Below the pieces are notes generated by a model. It did not search any database and had not been told where the DNA came from. It worked only from the letters and a program-made list of their open reading frames with translations. From Paracoccaceae bacterium (lineage in GTDB: Bacteria; Pseudomonadota; Alphaproteobacteria; Rhodobacterales; Rhodobacteraceae), in contig CACKSH010000011.1 in NCBI GenBank assembly GCA_902602765.1, positions 1 to 52,199 of the forward strand: 52,199 nucleotides of DNA, read 5' to 3'. The position numbers were made by a program, and so were the translations under genes. Each line of letters starts with the position of its first letter. Within the stretch, counting starts at the first letter, position 1. Below, piece after piece: positions 20,076 through 30,187 of this stretch.

Positions 20076-20828
20076 TTATCTTGCATTCCCGTAATCACGC
20101 ACCGCTTGTCCAAAAGCCTTAAAAAGGCATCTGGAAACTGGATCATTTTCTGCATTCCATTCTGGATGCCATTGAACAGAGTTGGTGTAACCCGGTGCAT
20201 CTTTCACATAGAGTGCCTCCGGTGTTCCATCGCTAGCCCAGCCATCAATTACTAATCTATCGCCAGCCTCTGCTATTCCTTGACCATGTAGAGTATTTGT
20301 TTCAACTCGCTCCGAACCTAAAATTTTATTAAAATTGCCACCCGGTCTAAAGTTCACTTCGTGCCGAATAGCAAACTTTTCTTCAAGTGTCCCGTCCGGT
20401 GGCATTCGATGGTTCATTCTACCATCTAACTCACGGATTTCCGGGTGGAGGGTTGCCCCCATCGCTACAGCAACTTCTTGAAATCCTCTGCATACACCAA
20501 AAATAGGGACGCCGATTGACACAGCTCTTTTTATCAATGGAAGTGTCAATGCATCACGATCACGATCGAAATCTCCATGCGCCTCAGTTTCTTCTACCCC
20601 ATAATTACTGGGATGTACGTTAGGCCGACCTCCAGTGAACAAAAACCCGTCACATATTGAAATAAGTTCCTCGACAGTAGCAAATTCTAGGCTGGAAGGT
20701 AATATAGTTGGAATAACGTTAGACACCTTAGAAAGTGCCTCACAATTCATCTTACCGGCTGCGTAAACCGGATACTCATCATTAATTAAGTTGAAGTTCC
20801 CAACAATTCCAACCACGAAACGTCGCAT
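20076..20828 (-). CDS. PuuD-like gamma-glutamyl hydrolase (class I glutamine amidotransferase fold)
   Basis: Member of the peptidase C26 group that includes gamma-glutamyl-gamma-aminobutyrate hydrolase. The 250 residues have the nucleophile elbow GVCRGFQE (Cys113) and the WHPEW motif giving His221 and Glu223 of the triad. The start ATG has AAAGGA six bases upstream. The other putrescine-pathway genes (puuA/B/C) are not nearby, so the exact gamma-glutamyl substrate is open. It lies just downstream of malate synthase G on the same strand, with a gap of about 70 bases. Confidence 0.87.
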   Translation of the reverse strand: MRRFVVGIVGNFNLINDEYPVYAAGKMNCEALSKVSNVIPTILPSSLEFATVEELISICDGFLFTGGRPNVHPSNYGVEETEAHGDFDRDRDALTLPLIKRAVSIGVPIFGVCRGFQEVAVAMGATLHPEIRELDGRMNHRMPPDGTLEEKFAIRHEVNFRPGGNFNKILGSERVETNTLHGQGIAEAGDRLVIDGWASDGTPEALYVKDAPGYTNSVQWHPEWNAENDPVSRCLFKAFGQAVRDYGNAR

Positions 20829-20901
20829 TTTTTTCCTTTAATTCTAAATTCAAAAAGTGATATTTATTCTGTAATTTATTAAATGACTATTCACCATATT
20901 T

Positions 20902-23043
20902 CTAAGCTAGATTTTTCAATTCTAAGCGTGCTCTATGTAAAATTGGCTCAGTGTACCCTGATGGCTGATTTTTACCCTCAAAGATTAAATTATAGGCAGC
21001 CTTAAATGCTAGACCATCAAAACCAGGGCTCATCGGTTTATAGTCTGGATCACAACTATTTTGCTCATCGACTACTTTTGCCATAGATTTAAGAGCTTTA
21101 AAAACCTCTTCTTTACTTACAACTTCATGATGTAACCAATTAGCAAGCGCCTGACTAGATATTCTGCAGGTAGCGCGATCTTCCATCAACCCGACATTAT
21201 TAATGTCTGGAACTTTTGAACAGCCAACACCATGATCGACCCAACGCACAACGTAACCAAGGATTCCTTGTGCATTATTTTCGACTTCACGTATTACTTG
21301 GTCATTGGACCATTTTCGATAAGCAGCCAGGGGAATGTCAAGAAGTGTATCAACATAGGCTCGTCGACCGTTTTCTTTTAACTTTCTTTGAACTGAAAAG
21401 ACGTCAACTTGGTGATAGTGTAGAGCATGAAGTGTGGCAGCGGTCGGCGATGGTACCCAGGCACAATTTGCTCCTGATTTCGGGTGCTCTATCTTTTGCT
21501 CCAACATGGCAGACATTAGGTCTGGCATAGCCCACATACCTTTTCCAATCTGAGCCCGTCCAGACAGCCCGCATTCTAATCCAATATCAACATTTTGATT
21601 TTCATATCCCACTATCCAAGATTTTCTTTTAATGAAATCTTTCCGACTAAACGGACCTGCCTCCATACTAGTATGAATTTCATCTCCAGTCCGATCCAGG
21701 AACCCAGTATTTATAAAAGCCACCCGTCCTTTTGCAGCACGGATACACTCTTTAAGGTTTACAGAAGTTCGACGTTCCTCATCCATTATTCCCAATTTCA
21801 CTGAATATTTTTTTAGACCAAGAAAAGTCTCTACCGCTGAAAACATTTTATCTGCAAAGGCTACCTCGGCAGGACCATGCATCTTGGGCTTCACAATGTA
21901 TATTGACCCATGTCTCGAATTACCATCAGCCTTCTTTAAATCATGGATACCAATCATCGTGGTCACCATAGCATCCAGAAGCCCCTCATAAACCTCGTCA
22001 CCATTTGCATCAATTACGGCGGGTGTAGTCATTAAATGACCAACATTTCGAATCCAAAGCAGCGCTTTAGACTTAACGCTAAAATCGTCTCCATCTGGAG
22101 AAATGAAAGATACATCAGAGTTAAGAGACCTATTAATTTTCTTACCATTTTTTTCAAACTCAGAAGTAAGGTCACCTTTCATTAAACCGAGCCATGAAGC
22201 GTAAGCACTAACCTTATCTGCTCCATCAACACATGCAACGGAGTCCTCTAGATCAATTATTGCTGATAATGCGCTCTCTAGCCGAACATCTGCCAAACCA
22301 GCCTGATCTCTGCTACCGATAACATGAGCCCGATCGAAGACAAGTTCTACACAAAGACCATTATTTTTTAGTAGAACTGAACTTGGAGCTTTTGGGTTTC
22401 CAGTGTAGCCAATAAATTTTTCTGGTGAAGCAAGGGGAAAGTCATCAATAAAAAGTTGCTTTTCACTCACATAATACCGCTTTACATCTGCATGACTTGC
22501 ACCAATTATCGGAAAGGCCTCATCGAGAAATACTCTTGAGCGAGCTACAACTCGGGCTCCTCTGCCTCGATCGTAACCCTCTGCTGGGTCAAATACACCC
22601 ATTGCGTCAGTACCGTATAGGCAGTCATACAAACTTCCCCATCTAGCATTTGCTGCATTTAAAGCGTACCTGGCGTTGGTTGATGGTACCACGAGTTGTG
22701 GTCCAGCTATCTTTGATATTTCAGGATCAACATTTTCTGTTTCAACAAAAAAATTTTCTCTTTCTTCGACCAGATAGCCAATCTCTTTTAGATAACTTTT
22801 GTAAGCTTCATGATCATGTGGCACATTTTTTCTAGTCTTATGCCAGCTATCAATTTTTGATTGAAGTTCTTCTCTTTTTATCAAAAGGTCTCTATTCTCT
22901 GGAGTTAGCTGCTCAACCAAAGACGATAGGCCATGCCAAAATTTATCTTCTGAAATTCCAGTACCAGGCAAGGCTAAATTCTCGATGAAGTCTACCAAAC
23001 TTCTTTCGACGCTCAGATTGTATCGTAGTAAGCGTTTTTCCAT
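20902..23043 (-). CDS. glcB: Malate synthase G
   Basis: Condenses glyoxylate with acetyl-CoA to give malate. The 713 residues match the large monomeric isoform G (about 720), not isoform A. Visible signatures are GTDAMGVFDPAEGYDRGRGA in the N-terminal half, IDLEDSVACVDGADK, FINTGFLDRTGDEIHTSMEAG in the barrel, and MEDRATCRISSQ near the C-terminus, whose Asp (about 622) is the expected catalytic base. The glycolate-oxidase genes that accompany glcB in E. coli are absent here. It would absorb glyoxylate from catabolism of C2 or nitrogen compounds. Confidence 0.97.
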   Translation of the reverse strand: MEKRLLRYNLSVERSLVDFIENLALPGTGISEDKFWHGLSSLVEQLTPENRDLLIKREELQSKIDSWHKTRKNVPHDHEAYKSYLKEIGYLVEERENFFVETENVDPEISKIAGPQLVVPSTNARYALNAANARWGSLYDCLYGTDAMGVFDPAEGYDRGRGARVVARSRVFLDEAFPIIGASHADVKRYYVSEKQLFIDDFPLASPEKFIGYTGNPKAPSSVLLKNNGLCVELVFDRAHVIGSRDQAGLADVRLESALSAIIDLEDSVACVDGADKVSAYASWLGLMKGDLTSEFEKNGKKINRSLNSDVSFISPDGDDFSVKSKALLWIRNVGHLMTTPAVIDANGDEVYEGLLDAMVTTMIGIHDLKKADGNSRHGSIYIVKPKMHGPAEVAFADKMFSAVETFLGLKKYSVKLGIMDEERRTSVNLKECIRAAKGRVAFINTGFLDRTGDEIHTSMEAGPFSRKDFIKRKSWIVGYENQNVDIGLECGLSGRAQIGKGMWAMPDLMSAMLEQKIEHPKSGANCAWVPSPTAATLHALHYHQVDVFSVQRKLKENGRRAYVDTLLDIPLAAYRKWSNDQVIREVENNAQGILGYVVRWVDHGVGCSKVPDINNVGLMEDRATCRISSQALANWLHHEVVSKEEVFKALKSMAKVVDEQNSCDPDYKPMSPGFDGLAFKAAYNLIFEGKNQPSGYTEPILHRARLELKNLA

Positions 23044-23228
23044 TATCTAACCCCCAACATTTCTCAAAATTTAATTGGTATCCTATTGAAAGCCAGCCAA
23101 AAATGTTATTTTTTATAACAAGGAGTTACCTATTTTTTGATATTAACTGATATAGATACTACCTAAACATAGCATCGTCTATTAGCGAATTAGTTTCAAC
23201 ACCCAAATCCAAGCAACGCGGAGTAATA

Positions 23229-25781
23229 ATGGCGAAAAAAAGTAATAGGGAAATTTTTTTAAATGACTATCAAGCCCCTGCTTATCTAATTGACTCAGTA
23301 GAACTTGATTTTCAATTAAATCCCAAGAAAACCAAAGTTTACTCAAAAATTAAATTCCGTAAAAATCCCAATCCAAATTCTGCAGACAAATTTTTCTTAA
23401 ATGGCGAAAAATTAAATTTGATTAGTGCTAACATCGATGGAAAAGTTGTAAAGCCCGAGCTCCTAGAAAATGGCTTGGAATGTGATGTTCCTGACGAACC
23501 TTTTATATGGGAGTCTTTAGTAGAAATAGATCCCTCCAGCAACACTTCTCTAGAGGGTCTTTACATATCAAATGATATGTATTGCACTCAATGTGAAGCA
23601 GAGGGATTTAGGAAAATTTGTTATTATCCAGATCGTCCCGACGTATTGGCTCCATTTGTTGTTACTATTCGAGGGAGTTCACCAGTCTTACTTTCGAATG
23701 GTAATCCCATTTCCATTAATGACGGATATGCCAAATGGACGGACCCTTGGCCAAAGCCTGCTTATCTTTTCGCATTAGTTGCTGGGGATCTACTGAAAGT
23801 TTCAGACAAATTTAAAACAAAAACTGGCGATTATATCGATCTTAATATTTACGTTAGAAAAGGCGATGAAGATAAATGCGATTTCGCAATATCCTCTTTA
23901 AAACAGGCCATGCAATGGGATGAAGAGCGTTACGGACGAGTTTACGACCTTGAGGTTTTCAATATTGTTGCTGTCGATGATTTTAATATGGGCGCAATGG
24001 AGAATAAAGGTCTTAATATTTTTAACTCAAAATGTGTTCTTACCCACCCCAGAAAAAGTACCGATACCGACTTTGAGTATGTTGAGGGTATAATCGCGCA
24101 TGAATATTTTCATAATTGGACGGGAAATCGTGTAACATGCAGAGACTGGTTCCAACTTTGTTTAAAAGAGGGTTTAACAGTTTTTAGAGACGCCCAGTTT
24201 ACCGCCGATTTACGAGATCCATCTGTAAAAAGAATTCAAGATGCAAAGATAATTAAAGGCCCTCAGTTCCGCGAAGATGCTAGCCCCCTTGCCCACCCAG
24301 TGAGGCCCCAGAGTTTTGTTGAAATAAATAACTTTTATACTTTGACAGTTTATGAAAAGGGTGCGGAATTGATCGGCATGCTTAAATTATTGGTCGGCGA
24401 CAAAGATTATTACTCGGCGCTAGAGCTATACTTCAAACGGCATGATGGTCAGGCTGCAACGATTGAAGACTGGATTAAGGTATTCGAGGACGTGACAAAT
24501 CGAGACCTGACTCAATTTAAACTATGGTACTCACAAGCAGGGACACCAAAAGTTAAGTTTAATGAGCGATACAGCGGAGAAACCCTGAAGTTAGATTTTG
24601 AGCAGGTGCCTTCCAATGAGCAAAAAGAAAAATTAAAACCAATGGTCATTCCAATATCGATTGGCCTTTTGGACGAAAATGGGAAAGATCTCATAAAAAC
24701 AACTGTGTTTGAGCTTAACAAACCTAAGGACACAATTACATTTAACGGAATATACAAAAAACCGACAGTGTCCCTTCTCAGAAACTTTTCGGCTCCTGTA
24801 ATAATAGAGAGAGTACTATCAGAGAAAGATAGATTGATCCTACTCGAAAAAGATAGTGATCCATATAACCGATGGGATTCTGCCCAGCAGCTAATGCTCA
24901 CAAGTTTTGAAAAAATTGCGATTGAGCAAAGGGAACCATCAAATGATCTTTTAGAAGCTTTTTGCAATGTCATGCAGGATAAAAAGTTAATGCCAGCCTT
25001 TCGCGCTCAATTGCTATCTCAACCCTCAATATCAGAAATTATAACACATTTTTTTGAAAAAAATTTGGAGATAGACCCTCTAGAAATTTATGGAGCAAAA
25101 AAATTATTTACAAAAAAATTAGCAGAGGCTTCTAATTCGTTTTTGGAGCAATTATTTCACTCTTGCGCCCAAAATTTTAAATATGAACCATCTGCAAATC
25201 AGTCGGGAGAACGCTCACTTAAAAACATTTTATTGGGTCTGCTAACAAGGTTGGATAATGGTGAAAGTGCAAAAAAACAATATTCTGAGGCGGATAACAT
25301 GACCGACGAAGTTGCAGCACTGAGTATCCTAATTCAAAATGATATGGCCGTAAAAGAAATAGAAAATTTTTATGTTAAATGGTCTGATGACCGGCTAGTA
25401 ATTGACAAATGGTTCTCGCTACAAACTTCATTTAGTCAGCCATCTAAATCATTAAAAATTGCAAAAACCTTAACAAGCCACTGTGACTTTAACGAAAAAA
25501 ATCCAAATCGTTTTCGAGCCGCCATCGGTGGATTTAGTCAGAATTTAACAGCATTTCATGCGAAGGACGGGGCAGGCTACAAATTTGTAACTGATTGGAT
25601 AAAAAAAATTGATGCCTTAAATCCGCAATTGGCAGCAAGAACCTGCACAGCTTTTCAAAACTGGAAGCAATTTGATGACTTGCGTCAAGAAAAAATATCA
25701 TTTGAGCTTACAAAAATACTTAAAGTCGACACGTTAAGTAAAGATACAACAGAGATGATTACGCGAATGCTCGATAAATGA
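23229..25781 (+). CDS. pepN: Aminopeptidase N (M1 family)
   Basis: Zinc aminopeptidase that removes N-terminal residues from peptides in the cytoplasm. The 850 residues are of typical bacterial PepN length (about 870). The GAMEN exopeptidase motif is at 255-259, the zinc site is HEYFH (His291, Glu292, His295), and Glu314 completes HExxH-x18-E. The ERAP-like C-terminal helical region fills the second half. GGAG six bases before the ATG supports the start. It stands alone, divergent from malate synthase G. Confidence 0.97.
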   Translation: MAKKSNREIFLNDYQAPAYLIDSVELDFQLNPKKTKVYSKIKFRKNPNPNSADKFFLNGEKLNLISANIDGKVVKPELLENGLECDVPDEPFIWESLVEIDPSSNTSLEGLYISNDMYCTQCEAEGFRKICYYPDRPDVLAPFVVTIRGSSPVLLSNGNPISINDGYAKWTDPWPKPAYLFALVAGDLLKVSDKFKTKTGDYIDLNIYVRKGDEDKCDFAISSLKQAMQWDEERYGRVYDLEVFNIVAVDDFNMGAMENKGLNIFNSKCVLTHPRKSTDTDFEYVEGIIAHEYFHNWTGNRVTCRDWFQLCLKEGLTVFRDAQFTADLRDPSVKRIQDAKIIKGPQFREDASPLAHPVRPQSFVEINNFYTLTVYEKGAELIGMLKLLVGDKDYYSALELYFKRHDGQAATIEDWIKVFEDVTNRDLTQFKLWYSQAGTPKVKFNERYSGETLKLDFEQVPSNEQKEKLKPMVIPISIGLLDENGKDLIKTTVFELNKPKDTITFNGIYKKPTVSLLRNFSAPVIIERVLSEKDRLILLEKDSDPYNRWDSAQQLMLTSFEKIAIEQREPSNDLLEAFCNVMQDKKLMPAFRAQLLSQPSISEIITHFFEKNLEIDPLEIYGAKKLFTKKLAEASNSFLEQLFHSCAQNFKYEPSANQSGERSLKNILLGLLTRLDNGESAKKQYSEADNMTDEVAALSILIQNDMAVKEIENFYVKWSDDRLVIDKWFSLQTSFSQPSKSLKIAKTLTSHCDFNEKNPNRFRAAIGGFSQNLTAFHAKDGAGYKFVTDWIKKIDALNPQLAARTCTAFQNWKQFDDLRQEKISFELTKILKVDTLSKDTTEMITRMLDK

Positions 25782-25902
25782 GAAGTGTGATTACAAAAAA
25801 CAACACAGATGCTCACTAAATTTAAACAAATAGCAGTAAATCTGGATTGAAAGATTTCTCAATGTTAGGTAATGAGCCTCTAAGTTAAATTGGAAAAAAT
25901 AA

Positions 25903-27387
25903 ATGCTGGACACAAACTATACATCTCCAACACCAACCAAAATACCTGGTGCAAAGCATGATTGGGAATTAGTTATTGGCATGGAAGTGCATGCGCAAGT
26001 TTCGTCACAGTCAAAATTATTTTCAGGTGCATCAACCCAGTTTGGTAATGAACCTAACTCAAATGTCTCATTTGTAGATGCTGCTATGCCGGGCATGCTA
26101 CCTGTAATCAATGAATACTGTGTCGAACAAGCTGTAAGAACAGGTCTAGGATTGAGGGCAAAAATAAATATGTGGAGTGCCTTTGATCGTAAAAACTATT
26201 TTTACCCAGACCTACCGCAGGGTTATCAAATTAGTCAATTATACCATCCAATCGTTGGTGAAGGTGAAGTTCTAGTAAATATGGAGCCTGGGATTGCAAG
26301 AAGAGTTAGGATTGAGCGCATTCACATGGAGCAGGATGCAGGGAAATCGATCCATGATATGGATCCTGATATGTCTTTTGTAGATCTTAATCGAACCGGG
26401 GTTTGCCTCATGGAAATAGTTAGCAGACCAGACATTCGTGGCCCAGAAGAAGCGGCTGCTTATGTTGGTAAACTAAGACAAATAATGCGTTATCTTGGCA
26501 CCTGTGATGGTAACATGCAAAATGGAAATTTACGCGCAGACGTAAATGTCTCTGTATGCCGCGCCGGTATTTTTGAGAAATTTATGGAAACCAGTGACTT
26601 TAGCGTTTTGGGCACTCGCTGTGAGATAAAAAATATGAATTCAATGCGCTTCATACAACAAGCCATCGAGGTAGAAGCAAAACGACAAATTAAGATTTTG
26701 GAAAGTGGTGGAGAAATAGATCAGGAGACACGACTTTATGATCCTGAAAAAAGTGAAACTCGGTCAATGCGATCAAAAGAAGAAGCCCACGATTATCGTT
26801 ATTTTCCCGACCCAGACTTACTACCGTTAGAATTAGAACAAAACTGGGTCGACGAAATTGCTTCATCCCTACCAGAACTTCCTGATGATAAAAAAGCTCG
26901 GTTCATTTCATCTTTTGGATTAAGCGAATATGACGCCAGTGTTCTAACAGCAGAAGTAGAAGCAGCGAACTATTTTGAAGCAGTTGCTACTGGTCGAGAT
27001 GGTAAGATAGCGGCGAATTGGGTTATAAACGAGTTATTTGGTCGATTAAAAAAAGATGATTTAGATATAACCAGGTCGCCTGTAAGTCCAGCACAACTTG
27101 GGGAAATAATTGATCTGATTAAAGATGGTGATATTAATGGGAAAATAGCAAAGGAATTATTCGAAATTGTTTATATCGACGGAGGGCAACCGTCCGATAT
27201 AGTAAACGAGCGGGGAATGAAGCAGGTCACTGACACAGGTGCAATCGAAAAAGCAGTTATAGAAATAATAGCGGCAAATCCTGACCAGGTTGAAAAAGCG
27301 AAGGTTAATCCAAAGTTAGTTGGGTGGTTCGTTGGTCAGGTAATGAAAGCGACTGGTGGCAAAGCAAATCCAAAAAAAAGTCAATGA
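25903..27387 (+). CDS. gatB: Asp-tRNA(Asn)/Glu-tRNA(Gln) amidotransferase subunit B
   Basis: Subunit of GatCAB, which amidates mischarged Glu-tRNA(Gln) and/or Asp-tRNA(Asn). The 494 residues open with a short variable tail and then [12 protein letters not shown], followed by the zinc/kinase-type core with [27 protein letters not shown] and the YRYFPDPDL segment. A YqeY-like tail domain closes the protein. The gatC/gatA genes are not adjacent, which is common in alphaproteobacteria. It converges with bolA. Confidence 0.97.
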   Translation: MLDTNYTSPTPTKIPGAKHDWELVIGMEVHAQVSSQSKLFSGASTQFGNEPNSNVSFVDAAMPGMLPVINEYCVEQAVRTGLGLRAKINMWSAFDRKNYFYPDLPQGYQISQLYHPIVGEGEVLVNMEPGIARRVRIERIHMEQDAGKSIHDMDPDMSFVDLNRTGVCLMEIVSRPDIRGPEEAAAYVGKLRQIMRYLGTCDGNMQNGNLRADVNVSVCRAGIFEKFMETSDFSVLGTRCEIKNMNSMRFIQQAIEVEAKRQIKILESGGEIDQETRLYDPEKSETRSMRSKEEAHDYRYFPDPDLLPLELEQNWVDEIASSLPELPDDKKARFISSFGLSEYDASVLTAEVEAANYFEAVATGRDGKIAANWVINELFGRLKKDDLDITRSPVSPAQLGEIIDLIKDGDINGKIAKELFEIVYIDGGQPSDIVNERGMKQVTDTGAIEKAVIEIIAANPDQVEKAKVNPKLVGWFVGQVMKATGGKANPKKSQ

Positions 27388-27470
27388 GCTTGTCTCAGCT
27401 AAGCTGAATTCCTAAATCGAAGGGCTCTTTATTCATTTTTTTAAATTATTTTTTTTAGGTTTTTGCAAAA

Positions 27471-27737
27471 TTAGGTAGACTTTAAGTCGAGGGCGATTGC
27501 ATGAATGTTATTTAATAAGTCTTTGCCCAGCGCTTCGTGTACAGCTCGGTGTCTGGCAATTAGGGACATACCCTCAAAACCTTGCCAAACAATTTTTATT
27601 TGAAAATGGCTCTCACCGCCTTCTGAAAAGCCTGCATGACCACGATGACTTTCACTGTCGTCAATAACAGATATTTGTGAGTCTTTGAATGAAGTCTCTA
27701 AAGCTAGATTTATTCTATCCGTTTTAGTCATTTTCAA
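27471..27737 (-). CDS. BolA-family protein
   Basis: Small BolA-fold protein, a partner of monothiol glutaredoxins in iron-sulfur or redox regulation. The 88 residues carry SHRGHAGF, then GESHFQIKIVW and RHRAVHEALG, the conserved core with its invariant His. The best ribosome binding site (GAGG) is six bases from a TTG at 27737 but twelve from the ATG at 27731; either start changes only two residues. It is divergent from the J-domain gene, the neighbour usual for this pair in alphaproteobacteria. Confidence 0.93.
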   Translation of the reverse strand: MKMTKTDRINLALETSFKDSQISVIDDSESHRGHAGFSEGGESHFQIKIVWQGFEGMSLIARHRAVHEALGKDLLNNIHAIALDLKST

Positions 27738-27804
27738 TAATTACCTCTTCAATTTACTTTTAATTATTGTATGATTTAATGCTTGAGTCGAAAAGGTGGA
27801 ATTA

Positions 27805-28440
27805 ATGACCGAAAAACCGGATCCATTTGGATTTGATATATCTGTTTCTTCGGCAAAGAAGAATAAACCGCGCACCAGGCGTGGGATGTCAGGTGAAAGT
27901 GAGACTTCAAGGAGGCTTTGCGACCACGAGGGTTGCCAAAATGCTGGAAAATTTCGCGCACCAAAAGCACCAGACGTCTTAGACGATTTTTATTGGTTCT
28001 GTAAAGATCACGTACGCGAGTACAACCAAAAGTGGAACTTTTTTCAGAACCAAACAGAGGCTGAACTTAATGCACAAATGTCAAAAGATAAAGTTTGGGA
28101 AAGAGAAACCAAATCTTGGAGAGATCCTGAGTCTCGAGCTTGGGCTAGGCTTGGAATAGAAGATCCACACCAAGTTTTAGGTGAAAATGCTACAAAAAAT
28201 CCTGGTCGGGCAGGAACCAGTGCTGGACACACCAGACGCTTACCAGCGACCGAAAGAAAAGCCATAGAGATACTTGAGGCAAAGGATACCTGGGCGAAGT
28301 CAGAAATTCGTAAAGCTTACAAGGCGTTAATAAAAATTCTTCATCCCGATATGAATGGCGGGGATAGAAGTCAAGAAGAGCAGCTCCAGCAGGTTATGTG
28401 GGCATGGGATCAAATAAAGGACAGTAGAAACTTCAAATAA
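27805..28440 (+). CDS. J-domain (DnaJ-like) protein
   Basis: Co-chaperone-like protein of 211 residues with its J domain at the C-terminus, starting near residue 150. The HPD tripeptide occurs in KILHPDMNGG, which would stimulate a DnaK partner. The N-terminal half has Cys/His pairs (CDHEGCQNAG, WFCKDH) that could bind zinc. The ATG at 27805 is preceded by AAAGGTGG; a GTG three codons earlier overlaps that site. It lies between bolA and the cobS region, the order usual in alphaproteobacteria. The client is unknown. Confidence 0.9.
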   Translation: MTEKPDPFGFDISVSSAKKNKPRTRRGMSGESETSRRLCDHEGCQNAGKFRAPKAPDVLDDFYWFCKDHVREYNQKWNFFQNQTEAELNAQMSKDKVWERETKSWRDPESRAWARLGIEDPHQVLGENATKNPGRAGTSAGHTRRLPATERKAIEILEAKDTWAKSEIRKAYKALIKILHPDMNGGDRSQEEQLQQVMWAWDQIKDSRNFK

Positions 28441-28447
28441 TTAAAGG

Positions 28448-28921
28448 CTAAGCTTTGTAAAAGACCAAGCTAACACCATTGATACAATGCCTTTTCCCAG
28501 TTGGCTGAGGCCCGTCATCGAATATATGACCCAAATGTGACCCACAATTACTACAATGGCACTCTGTTCGGATCATAAAAAATTTTCTATCTTTTCTTGT
28601 GCCAATCGCACCATCGATTTCTTTCCAAAAACTGGGCCATCCAGTTCCCGAGTCGAATTTATGCAAAGACCGATAGAGTTCTTGATTACAGCCTTTACAG
28701 TGATACGTACCATTTTCATAGTTAGAGTTTAACGGAGATGTAAAAGCACGCTCAGTAGCTTCTTCTCTCATTACAGCGAATTCAAGCGGCGTAAGTCTGG
28801 CTTTCCATTCATTTTTGCTTAACTGAAATGGAAATTCCGAAGCCTTTTCTTTCGCCGCAATTGGCTGTGAATGTGCAACCAAACCAGCTATACCTAGTTT
28901 AAATAACGTACGTCTATTCAT
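28448..28921 (-). CDS. msrB: Exported peptide-methionine (R)-S-oxide reductase
   Basis: Repairs methionine-R-sulfoxide in proteins. The 157 residues have a zinc site of two CxxC pairs (C75/C78 and C123/C126), the GTGWPSFW substrate motif and the catalytic selenocysteine-equivalent Cys146 in KRHCINGVSL. Unlike cytosolic MsrB, it begins with NRRTLFKLG and a short hydrophobic stretch, a twin-arginine-type signal, so a periplasmic location is likely. It converges with the J-domain gene, eight bases apart. Confidence 0.93.
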   Translation of the reverse strand: MNRRTLFKLGIAGLVAHSQPIAAKEKASEFPFQLSKNEWKARLTPLEFAVMREEATERAFTSPLNSNYENGTYHCKGCNQELYRSLHKFDSGTGWPSFWKEIDGAIGTRKDRKFFMIRTECHCSNCGSHLGHIFDDGPQPTGKRHCINGVSLVFYKA

Positions 28922-29115
28922 AAGTAATCACTTGCCCTGCCTCTCGAAGAATATATCTGGATCAATAATGGGAGATTTCAACTCTGAACGTTGAGTTACT
29001 CTTTAAAAAAGGATATTGGTTAGTTAAAATTTCAAAAAATAACTGTCGCACTCTTGAACCGCCGCAATTATTAGTGCACGAGTTAAATTCATAAGCCGAA
29101 TATGAGGAAAAAATT
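28922..29115. promoter_or_regulatory. Divergent region msrB / cobS
   Basis: About 190 bases holding promoters for two divergent genes. Only the cobS ribosome binding site (GAGG, eight bases before the ATG) is clear. I see no cobalamin riboswitch and no small gene. Confidence 0.3.
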
Positions 29116-30102
29116 ATGGCCGATGGCTCTAAAATCATGGAAGGTAATCCAACTGAAGACATTTCCGTCAGGAAAGTTTTTGGTATTGATACAGATATGA
29201 TAGTAAAAGGCTTCTCAGAACGCGCTGCTCGAGTTCCTGAGGTTGATGAAACCTACAAATTTGATCCCGATACAACATTAGCCATTTTGGCAGGATTTTC
29301 CCACAATCGGCGGGTAATGATCCAGGGTTATCACGGGACTGGTAAATCAACGCATATTGAACAGGTTGCAGCAAGATTAAATTGGCCAGCAGTAAGAGTT
29401 AATCTGGACAGCCATATTAGCAGGATAGATCTTATCGGCAAGGATGCTATTAAGCTTAAGGATGGGAAACAAGTCACTGAATTTCATGAAGGAATTTTAC
29501 CATGGGCCTTAAGGAATCCAGTTGCAATTGTTTTTGATGAATATGATGCCGGTAGAGCAGACGTCATGTTCGTAATTCAGCGTGTGCTGGAACATGACGG
29601 GAAATTAACACTTTTAGACCAAAACGAGATAATAACACCACACAGTAATTTTAGACTGTTTGCTACTTCAAACACCGTAGGTTTAGGTGACACCACTGGC
29701 CTATATCATGGAACTCAGCAAATTAACCAAGCTCAGATGGACCGTTGGTCTTTGGTCGCAACTCTAAATTATTTGTCTATGGATGTAGAGAGCGCGATAG
29801 TTCTGTCCAAATCACCAAACTACAATACAGAAGATGGCAAAAGAATAATTAAACAGATGGTTACAGTAGCTGATCTTACCAGAACCGCATTTATGAATGG
29901 AGATTTATCCACCGTGATGAGCCCTAGAACTGTAATAAATTGGGCAAGTAATACGGAAATTTTCAACGATGTTGGGTATGCTTTTCGTCTAACCTTTTTA
30001 AATAAATGTGATGAGCTTGAGCGACAAATAGTTGCTGAATTTTTTCAACGTTGTTTTGATGAGGAGTTGCCAGAAAGTGCGGCAAGTGTCAGTGTGGAAT
30101 AG
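29116..30102 (+). CDS. cobS: Cobaltochelatase AAA+ subunit CobS
   Basis: AAA+ ATPase that, with CobT and CobN, inserts cobalt into hydrogenobyrinic acid a,c-diamide in the aerobic B12 pathway. The 328 residues contain Walker [10 protein letters not shown] (71-79), Walker [10 protein letters not shown], and the CobS-specific N-terminal [11 protein letters not shown]. The start ATG follows GAGGAAAAAATT. cobT begins 85 bases downstream on the same strand. CobN is not in the window. Note the older naming, in which E. coli CobS is an unrelated cobalamin synthase. Confidence 0.96.
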   Translation: MADGSKIMEGNPTEDISVRKVFGIDTDMIVKGFSERAARVPEVDETYKFDPDTTLAILAGFSHNRRVMIQGYHGTGKSTHIEQVAARLNWPAVRVNLDSHISRIDLIGKDAIKLKDGKQVTEFHEGILPWALRNPVAIVFDEYDAGRADVMFVIQRVLEHDGKLTLLDQNEIITPHSNFRLFATSNTVGLGDTTGLYHGTQQINQAQMDRWSLVATLNYLSMDVESAIVLSKSPNYNTEDGKRIIKQMVTVADLTRTAFMNGDLSTVMSPRTVINWASNTEIFNDVGYAFRLTFLNKCDELERQIVAEFFQRCFDEELPESAASVSVE

Positions 30103-30187
30103 ATGAAGTTAACTATTGCCTACACTTAGTTACCATCTATCCGTAAATTAGTTGACCGGCAAAGCCTGAACCTTTCTCGAGTTTAAT

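Noticed and set aside
27388-27470. Bidirectional terminator between gatB and bolA
   Set aside because: A TCAGC-TAA-GCTGA hairpin and T-rich DNA exist, but the T-runs lie over 20 bases from a 5-bp stem, too weak to call.
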